From NCBI RefSeq assembly GCF_002863305.2, contig NZ_CP136962.1, positions 930,001 through 994,000 on the forward strand: a DNA stretch of 64,000 nt, read 5' to 3'. Under the pieces are notes generated by a model that ran no database searches, had not been told where the DNA came from, and saw only the letters and a program-made list of their open reading frames with translations. Both the position numbers and the translations under genes were made by a program. Numbering within the stretch: the first letter of the stretch is position 1; the number at the start of each line of letters is the position of its first letter. Source of the DNA: Neisseria perflava. GTDB taxonomy: Bacteria > Pseudomonadota > Gammaproteobacteria > Burkholderiales > Neisseriaceae. Positions 46,074-53,987 of the stretch are shown in pieces.

Positions 46074-46131
46074 AGCTGCTTCTTCGCAGTTCAGGTAGTC
46101 AACTCTACCTTAAATTGAAGAATAAAGCAAA

Positions 46132-46218
46132 GCCCAGGTGGCGGAATTGGTAGACGCGCTAGCTTCAGGTGCTAGTGTCCTCACGGGCGTGGAAGTTCGA
46201 GTCTTCTCCTGGGCACCA
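46132..46218 (+). tRNA. tRNA-Leu (anticodon CAG), copy 1
   Basis: Eighty-seven nucleotides including an encoded CCA. Acceptor arms GCCCAGG and CCTGGGC pair. The anticodon stem CTAGC/GCTAG encloses loop TTCAGGT, giving anticodon CAG for codon CUG. It has the long variable arm of class II tRNAs and a T-loop TTCGAGT. Confidence 0.97.
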
Positions 46219-46256
46219 AATAATTTGGTGCTTCTTTGCTTAAGAAAATTTAAATT

Positions 46257-46343
46257 GCCCAGGTGGCGGAATTGGTAGACGCGCTAGCTTCAGGTGCTAG
46301 TATCCTCACGGGTGTGGAAGTTCGAGTCTTCTCCTGGGCACCA
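46257..46343 (+). tRNA. tRNA-Leu (anticodon CAG), copy 2
   Basis: Same length, anticodon and arms as copy 1, differing by only two bases in the variable arm (gtgtcctc to gtatcctc, and gggcgtgg to gggtgtgg). The two changes face each other in the stem (G-C to A-T), so pairing is kept. It lies 38 nt after the first copy. Confidence 0.97.
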
Positions 46344-46404
46344 CTGATAAATCAATCAGTCAAGTTTTACATTATTCTGATAACAAGTTAGGATAATAGT
46401 CCAC

Positions 46405-46495
46405 AGAGAGGTGGATGAGTGGTTTAAGTCGCACGCCTGGAAAGCGTGTATACGTGAATAGCGTATCGAGGGTTCGAATCCCTTCCTCTCTGCCA
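46405..46495 (+). tRNA. tRNA-Ser (anticodon GGA)
   Basis: Ninety-one nucleotides with encoded CCA. Acceptor arms AGAGAGG and CCTCTCT pair. The anticodon stem CACGC/GCGTG encloses loop CTGGAAA, giving anticodon GGA, which reads UCC/UCU. The long variable arm TACGTGAATAGCGTA is a class II serine feature. Confidence 0.95.
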
Positions 46496-46502
46496 GATAC
46501 TA

Positions 46503-46529
46503 AAGACACCAGCTAACGGTGTCTTTTTT
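46503..46529 (+). terminator. Terminator of the tRNA operon
   Basis: Arms AGACACC and GGTGTCT with a 7-nt loop followed by a T-run, 8 nt after tRNA-Ser. Confidence 0.9.
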
Positions 46530-46633
46530 CATATCCGCCCTTCTTAAAAATATTACACCACACTTTTATTTCTATTACCCTCTAATCATAAACCTGCCAC
46601 TCATTCTTATCTTATACTAAACCTTAATGATTA

Positions 46634-46662
46634 AAGGCTGTCTGAAAGTTTTCAGACGGCCT
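46634..46662 (-). terminator. DUS-pair terminator of the nuclease gene
   Basis: Arms AGGCTGTCTGAAA and TTTTCAGACGGCCT pair with one G-T. The left arm is a one-base variant of the uptake sequence (GGCTGTCTGAA). Confidence 0.7.
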
Positions 46663-46674
46663 CTTTCTTAAAAC

Positions 46675-47412
46675 CTACCAAATCCCAAACCATTGTTTAT
46701 CAGACTGCTTTTTATTACCGTTCTGCTGCTCGTGGTTTTGACGGCGAAATTGCCAAGGCGCTTGCGGATTATCTTTTTTCCATAAACCTTTACGTTTTTC
46801 CTTGGCTTGTTTTTGTGCGGCCGAATAGTCAGTGTAGGCAGTTTTACTTTGTTGTTTTTTGGCATAACTTTCATAATGCCATGCGGCGCCATCCCGTATC
46901 TGCATTAAATTCAAGTCAATCGTGCCGACTGATACTTGGGCAACTTCGCGCTGGTAGCGATCGGCTTCAAACACGCGGACTTTGGCTTTTTTATTCAATG
47001 CAGCATCAATCAGATTGTCTCGTGATTGCGTACCATAAGCCTGATTGATTTCTGGTGCATCGATATGGGCCATACGGATTTTATGTTTCCTGCCGTCGCT
47101 ATCGATAATGTGCATGGTATCGCCATCATGGATTTTGATGATTTTTCCGTTGTATGTGTAGGATTGTCGCGATGACTTTTGTTTTTGTTCCGGTTTAGGT
47201 TTAGCTTCGGCTTTGGTGTCAGATGTGGCTTTGACGACATTTTTTCCCAGCCATTCATTGACCTTTTCCAAACCGATATTGTCGCCTTGTGCCAATGTTG
47301 CAGCAACGCTTACCCCGGTACGAATCAACTCAGTATCGCGTGAGCTGTAACCAAGCGCGCCCAAAACGGATAAAACAACGGGCAACCATTTTATAATTTT
47401 ACTGATTTGCAT
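46675..47412 (-). CDS. Thermonuclease (SNase-like) family protein with N-terminal membrane segment
   Basis: Protein of 245 aa. A hydrophobic N-terminus (IIKWLPVVLSVLGALGY) is followed by a Lys-rich linker and a staphylococcal-nuclease domain from about residue 88. Catalytic residues by family comparison lie in KIRMAHIDAPEINQAYGTQSR (Arg and Glu) and RYQREVAQV (second Arg). The C-terminus is very rich in Gln, Lys and Asn. An anchored or exported nuclease is likely; whether it trims external DNA, including transforming DNA, is speculation. Confidence 0.85.
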   Translation of the reverse strand: MQISKIIKWLPVVLSVLGALGYSSRDTELIRTGVSVAATLAQGDNIGLEKVNEWLGKNVVKATSDTKAEAKPKPEQKQKSSRQSYTYNGKIIKIHDGDTMHIIDSDGRKHKIRMAHIDAPEINQAYGTQSRDNLIDAALNKKAKVRVFEADRYQREVAQVSVGTIDLNLMQIRDGAAWHYESYAKKQQSKTAYTDYSAAQKQAKEKRKGLWKKDNPQAPWQFRRQNHEQQNGNKKQSDKQWFGIW

Positions 47413-47423
47413 ATTTTGCCAAA

Positions 47424-47469
47424 TTAAAGGCCGTCTGAAAGACCTGATGCACTTTCAGACGGCCTTTAA
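47424..47469 (-). terminator. Paired-DUS terminator of the dnaQ-ispD-ispF-rpiA unit
   Basis: Perfect 18-bp arms TTAAAGGCCGTCTGAAAG and CTTTCAGACGGCCTTTAA with a 10-nt loop, 17 nt after rpiA. Confidence 0.85.
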
Positions 47470-47485
47470 GATTGATTAATCTTCA

Positions 47486-48157
47486 TTAATCCTGACAAGG
47501 CAGGATGACTTTTGCGCCTTCTGCCGTACCTAAAACCAACACATCGGCGGCATCGCGGGCAAAAATACCGTTTTCGAGTACGCCGGTGATTTTGTTGATT
47601 TCGTCTTCCATTTTCAGGGCTTGATCGATATTGAGGCCATGAACATCAACGATTTGATTTCCATAGAAAGTAGTATAACCAACACGCAACTCAGGCTGTC
47701 CGCCCATGGCAAGCAGTTTGCGCGACACCAGCGAACGGGCATTTTCAACCACTTCCACCGGCAATGGGAATTTACCCAAACGGGAAACATATTTGCTTTC
47801 ATCGGCAATACAAACAAATTTATCGGATGCGCTGGCCACGATTTTTTCGTTCAAATGCGCACCGCCGCCACCCTTAATCATTTGCAGCGCATGGTTGACT
47901 TCGTCTGCGCCGTCAACATAAACCGCCAAACCCATCACTTCATTCAGTGAAACTTCTGGAATCTCATATTTCGCCAAAAGCTCGCTGGATTTTTTAGAAG
48001 TAGACACGGCACCCTTGATTTTCTTACCGCTTTTACCCAAAGCTTCGATAAAAAAGTTGATGGTAGAGCCGGTACCGATACCGATGTATTCGTTTTCAGG
48101 AACAAATTCCACCGCTTTTTCGGCGGCAATACGTTTGAGTTCGTCTTGAGTTGCCAT
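47486..48157 (-). CDS. rpiA: Ribose-5-phosphate isomerase A
   Basis: Pentose-phosphate enzyme of 223 aa interconverting ribose-5-P and ribulose-5-P. It has IGIGTGSTINFFIEAL, YVDGADEVNHALQMIKGGGGAHLNEKIVA and the Lys/Asp catalytic region typical of RpiA. The length is standard (E. coli 219). It is last in a minus-strand run of dnaQ, ispD, ispF and rpiA with 43 nt to ispF. Confidence 0.95.
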   Translation of the reverse strand: MATQDELKRIAAEKAVEFVPENEYIGIGTGSTINFFIEALGKSGKKIKGAVSTSKKSSELLAKYEIPEVSLNEVMGLAVYVDGADEVNHALQMIKGGGGAHLNEKIVASASDKFVCIADESKYVSRLGKFPLPVEVVENARSLVSRKLLAMGGQPELRVGYTTFYGNQIVDVHGLNIDQALKMEDEINKITGVLENGIFARDAADVLVLGTAEGAKVILPCQD

Positions 48158-48200
48158 GTTGTCAGTCTTTCAGTTTGAATAATAAAGTAATTTTAAGCTC

Positions 48201-48680
48201 TTAGGCTTTAATCAGCAATACTGCCGCTTGCGCTTCAATGGCTTCCATACGTCCCAGATAGCCAAGTTTTTCGTTGGTTTTACCCTTGATGTTCACGCAG
48301 TTTTCGGGCAAACCCAAATCTGCGGCAATATTAGCGCGCATTGCCGGAATATGCGGCGCAAGTTTTGGCTTTTGCGCAATCACGGTCGTATCGACATTAA
48401 CCACCTTCCAACCCAACTCCTGCACGCTTTGATAAGCCTCGCGCAACAGCACACGGCTGTCAGCATCTTTGAACTCGGCGGCAGTATCGGGAAAATGGCT
48501 GCCGATATCGCCCAAACCGGCCGCACCCAACAGGGCATCGGTAATCGCATGCAACAGCGCATCGGCATCTGAATGACCCAGCAAGCCTTTTTCAAACGGA
48601 ATGTTTACGCCGCCGAGTATCAAATCTCGCCCTTCGACCAACTGATGGACATCGTAGCCCTGTCCGACACGGATATTCAT
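48201..48680 (-). CDS. ispF: 2-C-methyl-D-erythritol 2,4-cyclodiphosphate synthase
   Basis: MEP-pathway enzyme of 159 aa making isoprenoid precursors. It shows [38 protein letters not shown] (in parts), with the metal ligands D and H in GYDVH, and the C-terminal [11 protein letters not shown] segment. It is separate from IspD rather than fused. The two genes are in order ispD-ispF with a 32-nt gap. Confidence 0.96.
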   Translation of the reverse strand: MNIRVGQGYDVHQLVEGRDLILGGVNIPFEKGLLGHSDADALLHAITDALLGAAGLGDIGSHFPDTAAEFKDADSRVLLREAYQSVQELGWKVVNVDTTVIAQKPKLAPHIPAMRANIAADLGLPENCVNIKGKTNEKLGYLGRMEAIEAQAAVLLIKA

Positions 48681-48712
48681 GTTTGTTTCCTTAAATAATG
48701 GGTTTTGATTGT

Positions 48713-49399
48713 TCAGACGGCCTTGAGCAACAATCTGACAATGTATTCGTCTTGCGGCAGCGTCAATTTCAAATTGCGCGTATCGCCCTGCACCAAGCGC
48801 GGCCGGATACCCAGTTTTTCAATCGCTGATGCTTCATCCGTAATTTCACTTAAATCATCAACCGATAAAGCACGATGTAACAAGGCCGTCTGAAAAAGCT
48901 GCGGCGTTTGCGCCTGCCACAATCCTGCGCGTGCAACGGTTTCATCAATATGATGATTGCCGTCTGCCCGCTTGAGCGTATCAGCCACCGGTATGGCCAA
49001 AATACCGCCCTCATTACTCTCGCCCGCCTCATCAAGCAAACGCGTTAACGCTTCAGCAGGCAGACAACAGCGCGCGGCATCATGAACCAAAATATTATCT
49101 TGCGCCTCGGCCAAACCTTGCTCCAATAAAGCGGACACACCATTGCGTACCGTTTCGGCACGACTTGCGCCGCCTACTCGAAAGACGCGTACTTTCTCAG
49201 ACAGGGCCGTCTGAAAAACCAAATCTTCCGGCGAAAGAATAACGGCAATTAAATCTATGCGGGGGTGTTGCTCAAAGATTTCTATGGTATGTTGCAATAC
49301 GGTTTTACCATTGATTTCAACATATTGTTTAGGTTTTCCTGCACCAAATCGCGCTCCCACACCGGCAGCAGGAATCAAAGCGATATTGCGGCGCATCAT
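48713..49399 (-). CDS. ispD: 2-C-methyl-D-erythritol 4-phosphate cytidylyltransferase
   Basis: CTP-dependent MEP-pathway enzyme of 228 aa. The N-terminal nucleotide-binding motif [17 protein letters not shown] and [18 protein letters not shown] are the family marks. The ATG overlaps the dnaQ TGA (ATGA), so translation is coupled. A second ATG follows directly. An uptake sequence within the gene (48880-48892) is read through. Confidence 0.95.
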   Translation of the reverse strand: MMRRNIALIPAAGVGARFGAGKPKQYVEINGKTVLQHTIEIFEQHPRIDLIAVILSPEDLVFQTALSEKVRVFRVGGASRAETVRNGVSALLEQGLAEAQDNILVHDAARCCLPAEALTRLLDEAGESNEGGILAIPVADTLKRADGNHHIDETVARAGLWQAQTPQLFQTALLHRALSVDDLSEITDEASAIEKLGIRPRLVQGDTRNLKLTLPQDEYIVRLLLKAV

Positions 49400-50133
49400 G
49401 CTGACGCTCCGGCATTGGCCTCATCAGGCGTTTCAGCCTTGCGCCATACACACGCCTCGCCCAAGTCGTCCAAATATTTTTCATGTGCGACCAGCTCATC
49501 CGCATTGGCTTTGATGACTTTCAACTGCGACGTACGTTTGGTTTCCGCAATAACGGTTTTTTTGACTTCGCCCTCTTCTTCCGTCTCGCCGCCCATCAGA
49601 TCGAACTGCTGACGCGTCATGGCAAGATAGACTTCACCCAAAAGCTCGCAGTCGATTAGCGCGCCGTGCAAGACCCGTTTGCTGCGGTCAACGGAAAAGC
49701 GGTTACACAACGCATCCAAGCTTGCCTTTTGCCCCGGGAACATTTCACGCGCCATGGCCAGCGTGTCGGTGACTTTACAACCCAGTTCCTCAATAGAAGG
49801 CAGTCCCATGCGGCGGAATTCCATATTCAGGAAGCCGACGTCAAACTTAGCATTATGGATAATCAGCTCTGCGCCACGAATAAAGTCGGCAATCTGTTTA
49901 CCCACTTGGGCAAACGGCGGCGCATTCTTCGCTTCCAATACTTCAATCGTCAAACCATGCACCTTCGCCGCTTCCTCCGGCATATCGCGTTCGGGGTGGA
50001 CATATAAATGAAGGTTGGAGTCGGTCATTTGGCGGTTGATCATTTCCAAGCCGGCAAATTCGACCAGACGGTCGCCGTTTTCAGGATAAAGACCCGTGGT
50101 CTCCGTATCGAGGATAATCTGACGTTGGCTCAT
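49396..50133 (-). CDS. dnaQ: DNA polymerase III epsilon subunit (proofreading exonuclease)
   Basis: DEDDh exonuclease of 245 aa. Exo I motif ILDTETTGLYPENGDRLVEF, Exo II HNAKFDVGFLNMEF, and Exo III HGALIDCELLGEVYL with the His and Asp are visible. A C-terminal tail binds the polymerase alpha subunit in the family. ATG 50133 was preferred over an in-frame TTG at 50151. It starts the minus-strand unit with ispD-ispF-rpiA. An uptake sequence pair is upstream. Confidence 0.95.
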   Translation of the reverse strand: MSQRQIILDTETTGLYPENGDRLVEFAGLEMINRQMTDSNLHLYVHPERDMPEEAAKVHGLTIEVLEAKNAPPFAQVGKQIADFIRGAELIIHNAKFDVGFLNMEFRRMGLPSIEELGCKVTDTLAMAREMFPGQKASLDALCNRFSVDRSKRVLHGALIDCELLGEVYLAMTRQQFDLMGGETEEEGEVKKTVIAETKRTSQLKVIKANADELVAHEKYLDDLGEACVWRKAETPDEANAGASA

Positions 50134-50474
50134 GGTTGGTGGTTTCTGCAATTATCAAAATGCCTTGAATCATACTGAAGGCCGTCTGAAATGTATAGTC
50201 AGCAAAACTTTAGCTGCTTTTGAAATGCCTTTTTATAGCTGGATTTTTTCAGACGGCCTTTATTCTTTTTGCATTTAATGGCCATCTATTACTGTATTTT
50301 TAAGTAGAAAACCCAATTTCTACAAAATTTTTTAAATTTAATTTCTTTAATAATTAATACCTTACTTATTATTTGAATAATAGGAACAATTATCATTTGC
50401 AAATTTAAAAAATCTCCGTATAATACAACCCATCGAAACGAAATAACCGCACAACAGAATGAAAGGAGAAGAAA
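50134..50474. other. Divergent region dnaQ / hugZ-like gene with promoter and Fur box
   Basis: Contains a DUS pair with arms at about 50179 and 50250 enclosing an AT-rich loop, a low-GC stretch, and from 50382 a good promoter with an overlapping candidate Fur site. No gene is seen. Confidence 0.6.
50382..50424 (+). promoter_or_regulatory. Promoter with overlapping candidate Fur box
   Basis: The -35 TTTGCA (50396-50401) and -10 TATAAT (50419-50424) are 17 nt apart. On the opposite strand, 50400-50382 matches the 19-bp Fur consensus at 12 positions, with the complete core AATGATAAT. A repressor here would cover the -35. The gene start is 50 nt downstream. Confidence 0.6.
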
Positions 50475-50951
50475 ATGCCCGAAAGTATTTTTAAGCAAGT
50501 CTCCCTTGATATTCTGAGACTGCACCAACAAGCCATCCGCTCTTTAATCGCCACCAAGTGTTGCGATGAGTGCGAAGTACACGACGCAGTATTCATTACT
50601 TTAGATGGCCGATATTATGTTTGGCTCCCTTGTATGGGCAAATCGCCCCAATCAGAAACCGGCATCCTGCTGATTGAAGATGAAGACGGCAATACACGCT
50701 TGAGCTGGGTTGCCGATACACGCGAAGTCAAGCAAAAAGACAGTCTGTACAACCGCGTTGTTTCCGCCCTGCAAAGAAAAATGCAGCGCACGAAAAACAA
50801 ATTTATCCAGTCGGCAAACGCCCGATTGCTTGAGCTGACGCCGCAGCAAGGCCGTCTGACGACAAACAGCAAAGATTTCTCGCTTTCACCACATGACTTG
50901 ATGAAAGCACTTTATCCGGCAACACATCAAATAGGAGAATTTGCCCTGTAA
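50475..50951 (+). CDS. Small HugZ-like (PNPOx-fold) heme-utilisation protein candidate
   Basis: Protein of 158 aa, cytoplasmic. The N-terminal part ALATV-like core is degenerate, but the order of segments follows HugZ: a strand VFITLDGRYYVWLPCMG, then ILLIEDEDGNTRLSWVADTREV, and a C-terminal LLELTPQQGRLTTNSKDFSLSPHDLMKALYP. This last piece resembles the FRLxPxxGxxxxGFGxAxxLxxxDL block of HugZ enzymes that break down heme. Identification is by pattern and not certain. AAGGAG lies 6 nt before ATG 50475. The Fur-type promoter supports an iron/heme link. It is shorter than HugZ (about 250 aa), so activity may differ. Confidence 0.5.
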   Translation: MPESIFKQVSLDILRLHQQAIRSLIATKCCDECEVHDAVFITLDGRYYVWLPCMGKSPQSETGILLIEDEDGNTRLSWVADTREVKQKDSLYNRVVSALQRKMQRTKNKFIQSANARLLELTPQQGRLTTNSKDFSLSPHDLMKALYPATHQIGEFAL

Positions 50952-50982
50952 CAGTTTTTGGTAGTGGTTTGTGTTCCTTTTG

Positions 50983-51018
50983 CGCCCCTTAAAATTTTAA
51001 AGGGGCGATTTTTTTTGC
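50983..51018 (+). terminator. Strong terminator after the HugZ-like gene
   Basis: CGCCCCT and AGGGGCG arms around an AT-rich, self-complementary loop, followed by eight T. It is not DUS-based. Confidence 0.9.
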
Positions 51019-51094
51019 CCCTACTTTTCAGACGGCCTAAACATCGGTTTTCCAGTACAATAAAGGCCGTCTGAACATTTCCTACTTTTCAACC

Positions 51095-51778
51095 ATGCAA
51101 CTGCTCAAATACATCCAATCACAAGGCCTCGGCAGCCGCAAGCAATGCCAATGGCTGATAGACAATGACTGCATTGCCATCAACGGCGAAATCCATAATC
51201 GTGCCAAAGACGATATCGATCCGTCTCAAGTGTACACCCTGTCTGTTGACGGCGAAGAAATTGCCGCCGTACCCATGCCCTATTTCTACATTCTGCTTCA
51301 TAAGCCTGCAGATTACGAGACTTCGCACAAACCTCAGCAATATCCAAGCATCTTCAGCCTGTTTCCCGACCACATGCGCAATATCGATATGCAGGCAGTC
51401 GGCCGCTTGGATGCTGACACAACCGGCATTATTCTGATTACCAACGACGGGCAATTTAACCATCGCGTTACCTCGCCCAAACACAAAGTTCCGAAGCTCT
51501 ACCGCGTCACTTTGAAACATCCTGCCGACGATACCCTTTGCACCACACTGAAAAACGGCGTCCTCCTGCATGACGATAATGAAACTGTCGCCGCAGCCGA
51601 AGCAGTATTGGCCGACCCAACCACACTGATGATGACCATTACAGAGGGTAGATACCATCAGGTCAAACGCATGGTTGCAGCCGCAGGCAACCGTGTCGAG
51701 CAGCTCCACCGTGAGAAATTCGGCGACTGGAATGTCGATGATTTGGCCGCCGGAGAATGGAAATTTATCCAAATCTAA
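51095..51778 (+). CDS. rsuA: 16S rRNA pseudouridine synthase RsuA-type
   Basis: Enzyme of 227 aa. An N-terminal S4 domain (MQLLKYIQSQGLGSRKQCQ) precedes the synthase domain with the catalytic Asp in AVGRLDADTTGIILIT and the C-terminal EGRYHQVKRMVAA. It matches RsuA, which makes pseudouridine 516 in 16S rRNA; close relatives act on other sites. A single DUS (51064) lies before the start. Confidence 0.88.
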   Translation: MQLLKYIQSQGLGSRKQCQWLIDNDCIAINGEIHNRAKDDIDPSQVYTLSVDGEEIAAVPMPYFYILLHKPADYETSHKPQQYPSIFSLFPDHMRNIDMQAVGRLDADTTGIILITNDGQFNHRVTSPKHKVPKLYRVTLKHPADDTLCTTLKNGVLLHDDNETVAAAEAVLADPTTLMMTITEGRYHQVKRMVAAAGNRVEQLHREKFGDWNVDDLAAGEWKFIQI

Positions 51779-51904
51779 AAAAAATTCCAAATTTTTTTTG
51801 ATAATTTTTTAAACAATATGGATTTTTTATTTATTTAAAATCAAATATCTAAACCTTATTATTTTTATTTAACAAAATTTAACACTGTAAAGACTGAACT
51901 ATTG

Positions 51905-51910
51905 TATAAT
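51905..51910 (+). promoter_or_regulatory. -10 element TATAAT of the candidate small RNA
   Basis: A perfect TATAAT, preceded by AT-rich DNA but without a well-spaced -35 (TTAACA at 51879 would be 20 nt away). Transcription would begin at about 51917. Confidence 0.6.
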
Positions 51911-51916
51911 TCGCCT

Positions 51917-52022
51917 GTCTGAGTAACACTTGCTTCGAAAGAAGTGAGTAAGTGAGTAAGACGTTTTCCCCGTAATGTGTTTGGCCATCTATACTTTCCC
52001 CTTAGTATAGATGGTTTTTTTT
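51917..52022 (+). ncRNA. Candidate small regulatory RNA, about 105 nt
   Basis: Predicted transcript between a TATAAT -10 (51905-51910) and a near-perfect terminator (51985-52022). Structure visible: a 5' hairpin at 51927-51946 (CACTT, bulged G, CTT / AAG, AAGTG), a tandem repeat GTGAGTAA, a single-stranded stretch with TTTTCCCCG, then the terminator stem whose loop again reads TTTCCCC. Two exposed CCCC stretches could pair with Shine-Dalgarno sequences, as in Hfq-dependent sRNAs. It may correspond to one of the known neisserial sRNAs, but I cannot assign a name. Confidence 0.65.
51985..52022 (+). terminator. Terminator of the candidate small RNA
   Basis: Arms CCATCTATACT and AGTATAGATGG, followed by eight T. 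Confidence 0.9.
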
Positions 52023-52561
52023 ATCTAAAATTTGGCAATCAAGCGGGCGTACTTTCAGACGGCCTTTCTCATCTAAAGAAGCCATCATTACTAAACCTCA
52101 TCTCCCACTCATTACCTTGCCATTCCTCCTTTTCTCTTTCTCGTCTCTTCCGCATCAATCTGTACCATTCCAATTTCAGACAAATCGTTTTATAGAAAGA
52201 AAAACCATCGGCGACTATCCAAGCTAAGGTTACAGGATGTTATTAGACAACCTTAGAGAAATACCATCTTTGTTGCCGACATATTTGAAAGCACACCTTA
52301 GTGCTATCCAATCTCCTCATAACAACCCTTTCCCATATCCCACTTTTCAGACGGCCTTTATCGTTACGGCTCTTTCAATCATTCGTATCGCTTCAGACAA
52401 ATTCTCTGTTTGCAGGTTTCAATACCAAGCAAACCAGAGAAACCCACTAAAAATTCTTCATTACATAGTTTTTTTAACTAATTTTCTTTTCAGACTTTAG
52501 TCAAGATTCGTTAAATCTTTGCGGTAAAATGTTGTCTTTATTTTAATGCATCTGAGTATTT

Positions 52562-53926
52562 ATGTCTTCCAATCAACCCCGTCAAACCTGGTCCAACCGT
52601 TTGACTTACATCCTTACCGTTGCCGGCGCGACTGTCGGCTTTGGTGCAACTTGGCGTTTCCCGTATTTGGTCGGTGAAAACGGCGGCGGTGCATATGTGT
52701 TTCTGTTCTGTATCGCCATGCTGGTCATCGGTATTCCGATGATTTTGGTGGAAAACGTCATCGGCCGCCGTAAAGGCGTGAACGCGCTGGATGCGTTTGG
52801 CGGCACAATGAATAGCAAACCCGTTGCCAAAGTTTGGAAATTGGTCGGCTGGATGGGCCTGCTCGGCGCATTCGGCATCATGGCCTATTACATGGTGCTC
52901 GGCGGCTGGGTTATCAGCTACATCATCAATATCATCGGCGGCAATTTGGACATTTCCAGTCCGGTTTCCGGAGAAGTCACCAAAAGCTTCTTTACCGAAC
53001 ACATCGAAAACAGCCCTTGGGAAATTGCGTTTTACACCTTCCTATTTGTGGTTGTGAACCAATGGATCTTGGTCAAAGGCGTGATCGGCGGTATTGAAAA
53101 AGCGGCAAAATACCTGATGCCTTTGCTATTTTTGTTCCTGATTGCCATGGTCGTGCGCAACGTTACCCTGCCGGGCGCAATGGAAGGGATTACTTTCTAT
53201 CTGAAGCCTGATTTCAGCAAAATTACGGCCGAACTGTTCGTCTTCGTTTTAGGTCAAGTATTCTTCGCCTTAAGCTTGGGTTTCGGCGTGATGATTACCT
53301 TGTCCAGCTATCTAGATAAAAACGAAAATTTGGTGCAAACCGCAGTCATTACCGCCATTACCAATACCATCATCGCCGTGTTGGCGGGCTTTATGATTTT
53401 CCCGTCGCTCTTCAGCTTCGGCGTTGCCCCTAATTCCGGCCCGACTTTGGTATTCCAAAGCCTGCCGATCGTGTTCTCGAATATGTGGGCAGGACCTGTG
53501 TTCGCCGTGATTTTCTTCTCACTGCTTCTGATTGCCGCGCTGACGACTTCGCTGACGATTTATGAAGTGTTGATTACGACGATTCAGGAAAAAACCAAAA
53601 TCCGCCGCGCAGCCGCGATTACCATCGTACTGGCAGGTATTTTTATCTTCGGCAATATCCCTTCCATCTTGAGCTACGGCCCATGGAAAGATATTTCCGT
53701 GTTTGGTAAAAACATTTTTGATGCCTTTGACTATATCAGCGGCAACATCCTGTTTATGCTGACCGCACTTGGCTCTGCCTTGTTCGTCGGTTTCGTGATG
53801 AAAGATGAAGCGAAGGACGAATTGCTCTACAAAGGCAACCATACCACCGTCAATATCTGGTTTGCTTATGTGAAATACCTCGTACCGTTGGTGATTCTGC
53901 TGATTTTCATCAGCAACCTGTTCTGA
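52562..53926 (+). CDS. Sodium-dependent symporter, NSS (LeuT-like) family
   Basis: Inner-membrane protein of 454 aa with about eleven or twelve helices, coupling substrate import to sodium. The first helix has the family signature GATVGFGATWRFPYLVGENGG; the consensus G-N is G-A here. Other marks are MILVENVIGRRKG and FALSLGFGVMITLSSYL, the latter matching the binding-site helix 6 region. The substrate may be an amino acid and is not predictable. It ends with a DUS terminator. Confidence 0.9.
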   Translation: MSSNQPRQTWSNRLTYILTVAGATVGFGATWRFPYLVGENGGGAYVFLFCIAMLVIGIPMILVENVIGRRKGVNALDAFGGTMNSKPVAKVWKLVGWMGLLGAFGIMAYYMVLGGWVISYIINIIGGNLDISSPVSGEVTKSFFTEHIENSPWEIAFYTFLFVVVNQWILVKGVIGGIEKAAKYLMPLLFLFLIAMVVRNVTLPGAMEGITFYLKPDFSKITAELFVFVLGQVFFALSLGFGVMITLSSYLDKNENLVQTAVITAITNTIIAVLAGFMIFPSLFSFGVAPNSGPTLVFQSLPIVFSNMWAGPVFAVIFFSLLLIAALTTSLTIYEVLITTIQEKTKIRRAAAITIVLAGIFIFGNIPSILSYGPWKDISVFGKNIFDAFDYISGNILFMLTALGSALFVGFVMKDEAKDELLYKGNHTTVNIWFAYVKYLVPLVILLIFISNLF

Positions 53927-53942
53927 TAAGCAAGCATATAAA

Positions 53943-53971
53943 AAGGCCGTCTGAAATATTCAGACGGCCTT
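53943..53971. terminator. Bidirectional paired-DUS terminator
   Basis: Palindrome AAGGCCGTCTGAA-ATA-TTCAGACGGCCTT lies between the convergent symporter and dld. Confidence 0.85.
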
Positions 53972-53987
53972 ATATTTTAACTATGCT

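Larger units (their letters stand above)
51779..52561. other. Long AT-rich intergenic region holding a candidate small RNA
   Basis: Almost 800 nt between rsuA and the symporter gene with no credible protein gene; a frame at 52237-52500 is rejected. The best content is the RNA unit at 51917-52022. The remaining part includes two single uptake sequences (52052, 52345), runs of C/T-rich sequence and several AT-rich blocks. The symporter start is preceded by a short region with no clear -10. Confidence 0.6.

Noticed and set aside
46132..46495. tRNA cluster as an integration site for a mobile element
   Set aside because: No integrase, no direct repeat of a tRNA 3' end and no foreign segment beside it.
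52237..52500. Open frame of 87 codons before the symporter
   Set aside because: It crosses an uptake sequence and lacks ribosome-binding site, domain or convincing codon use.
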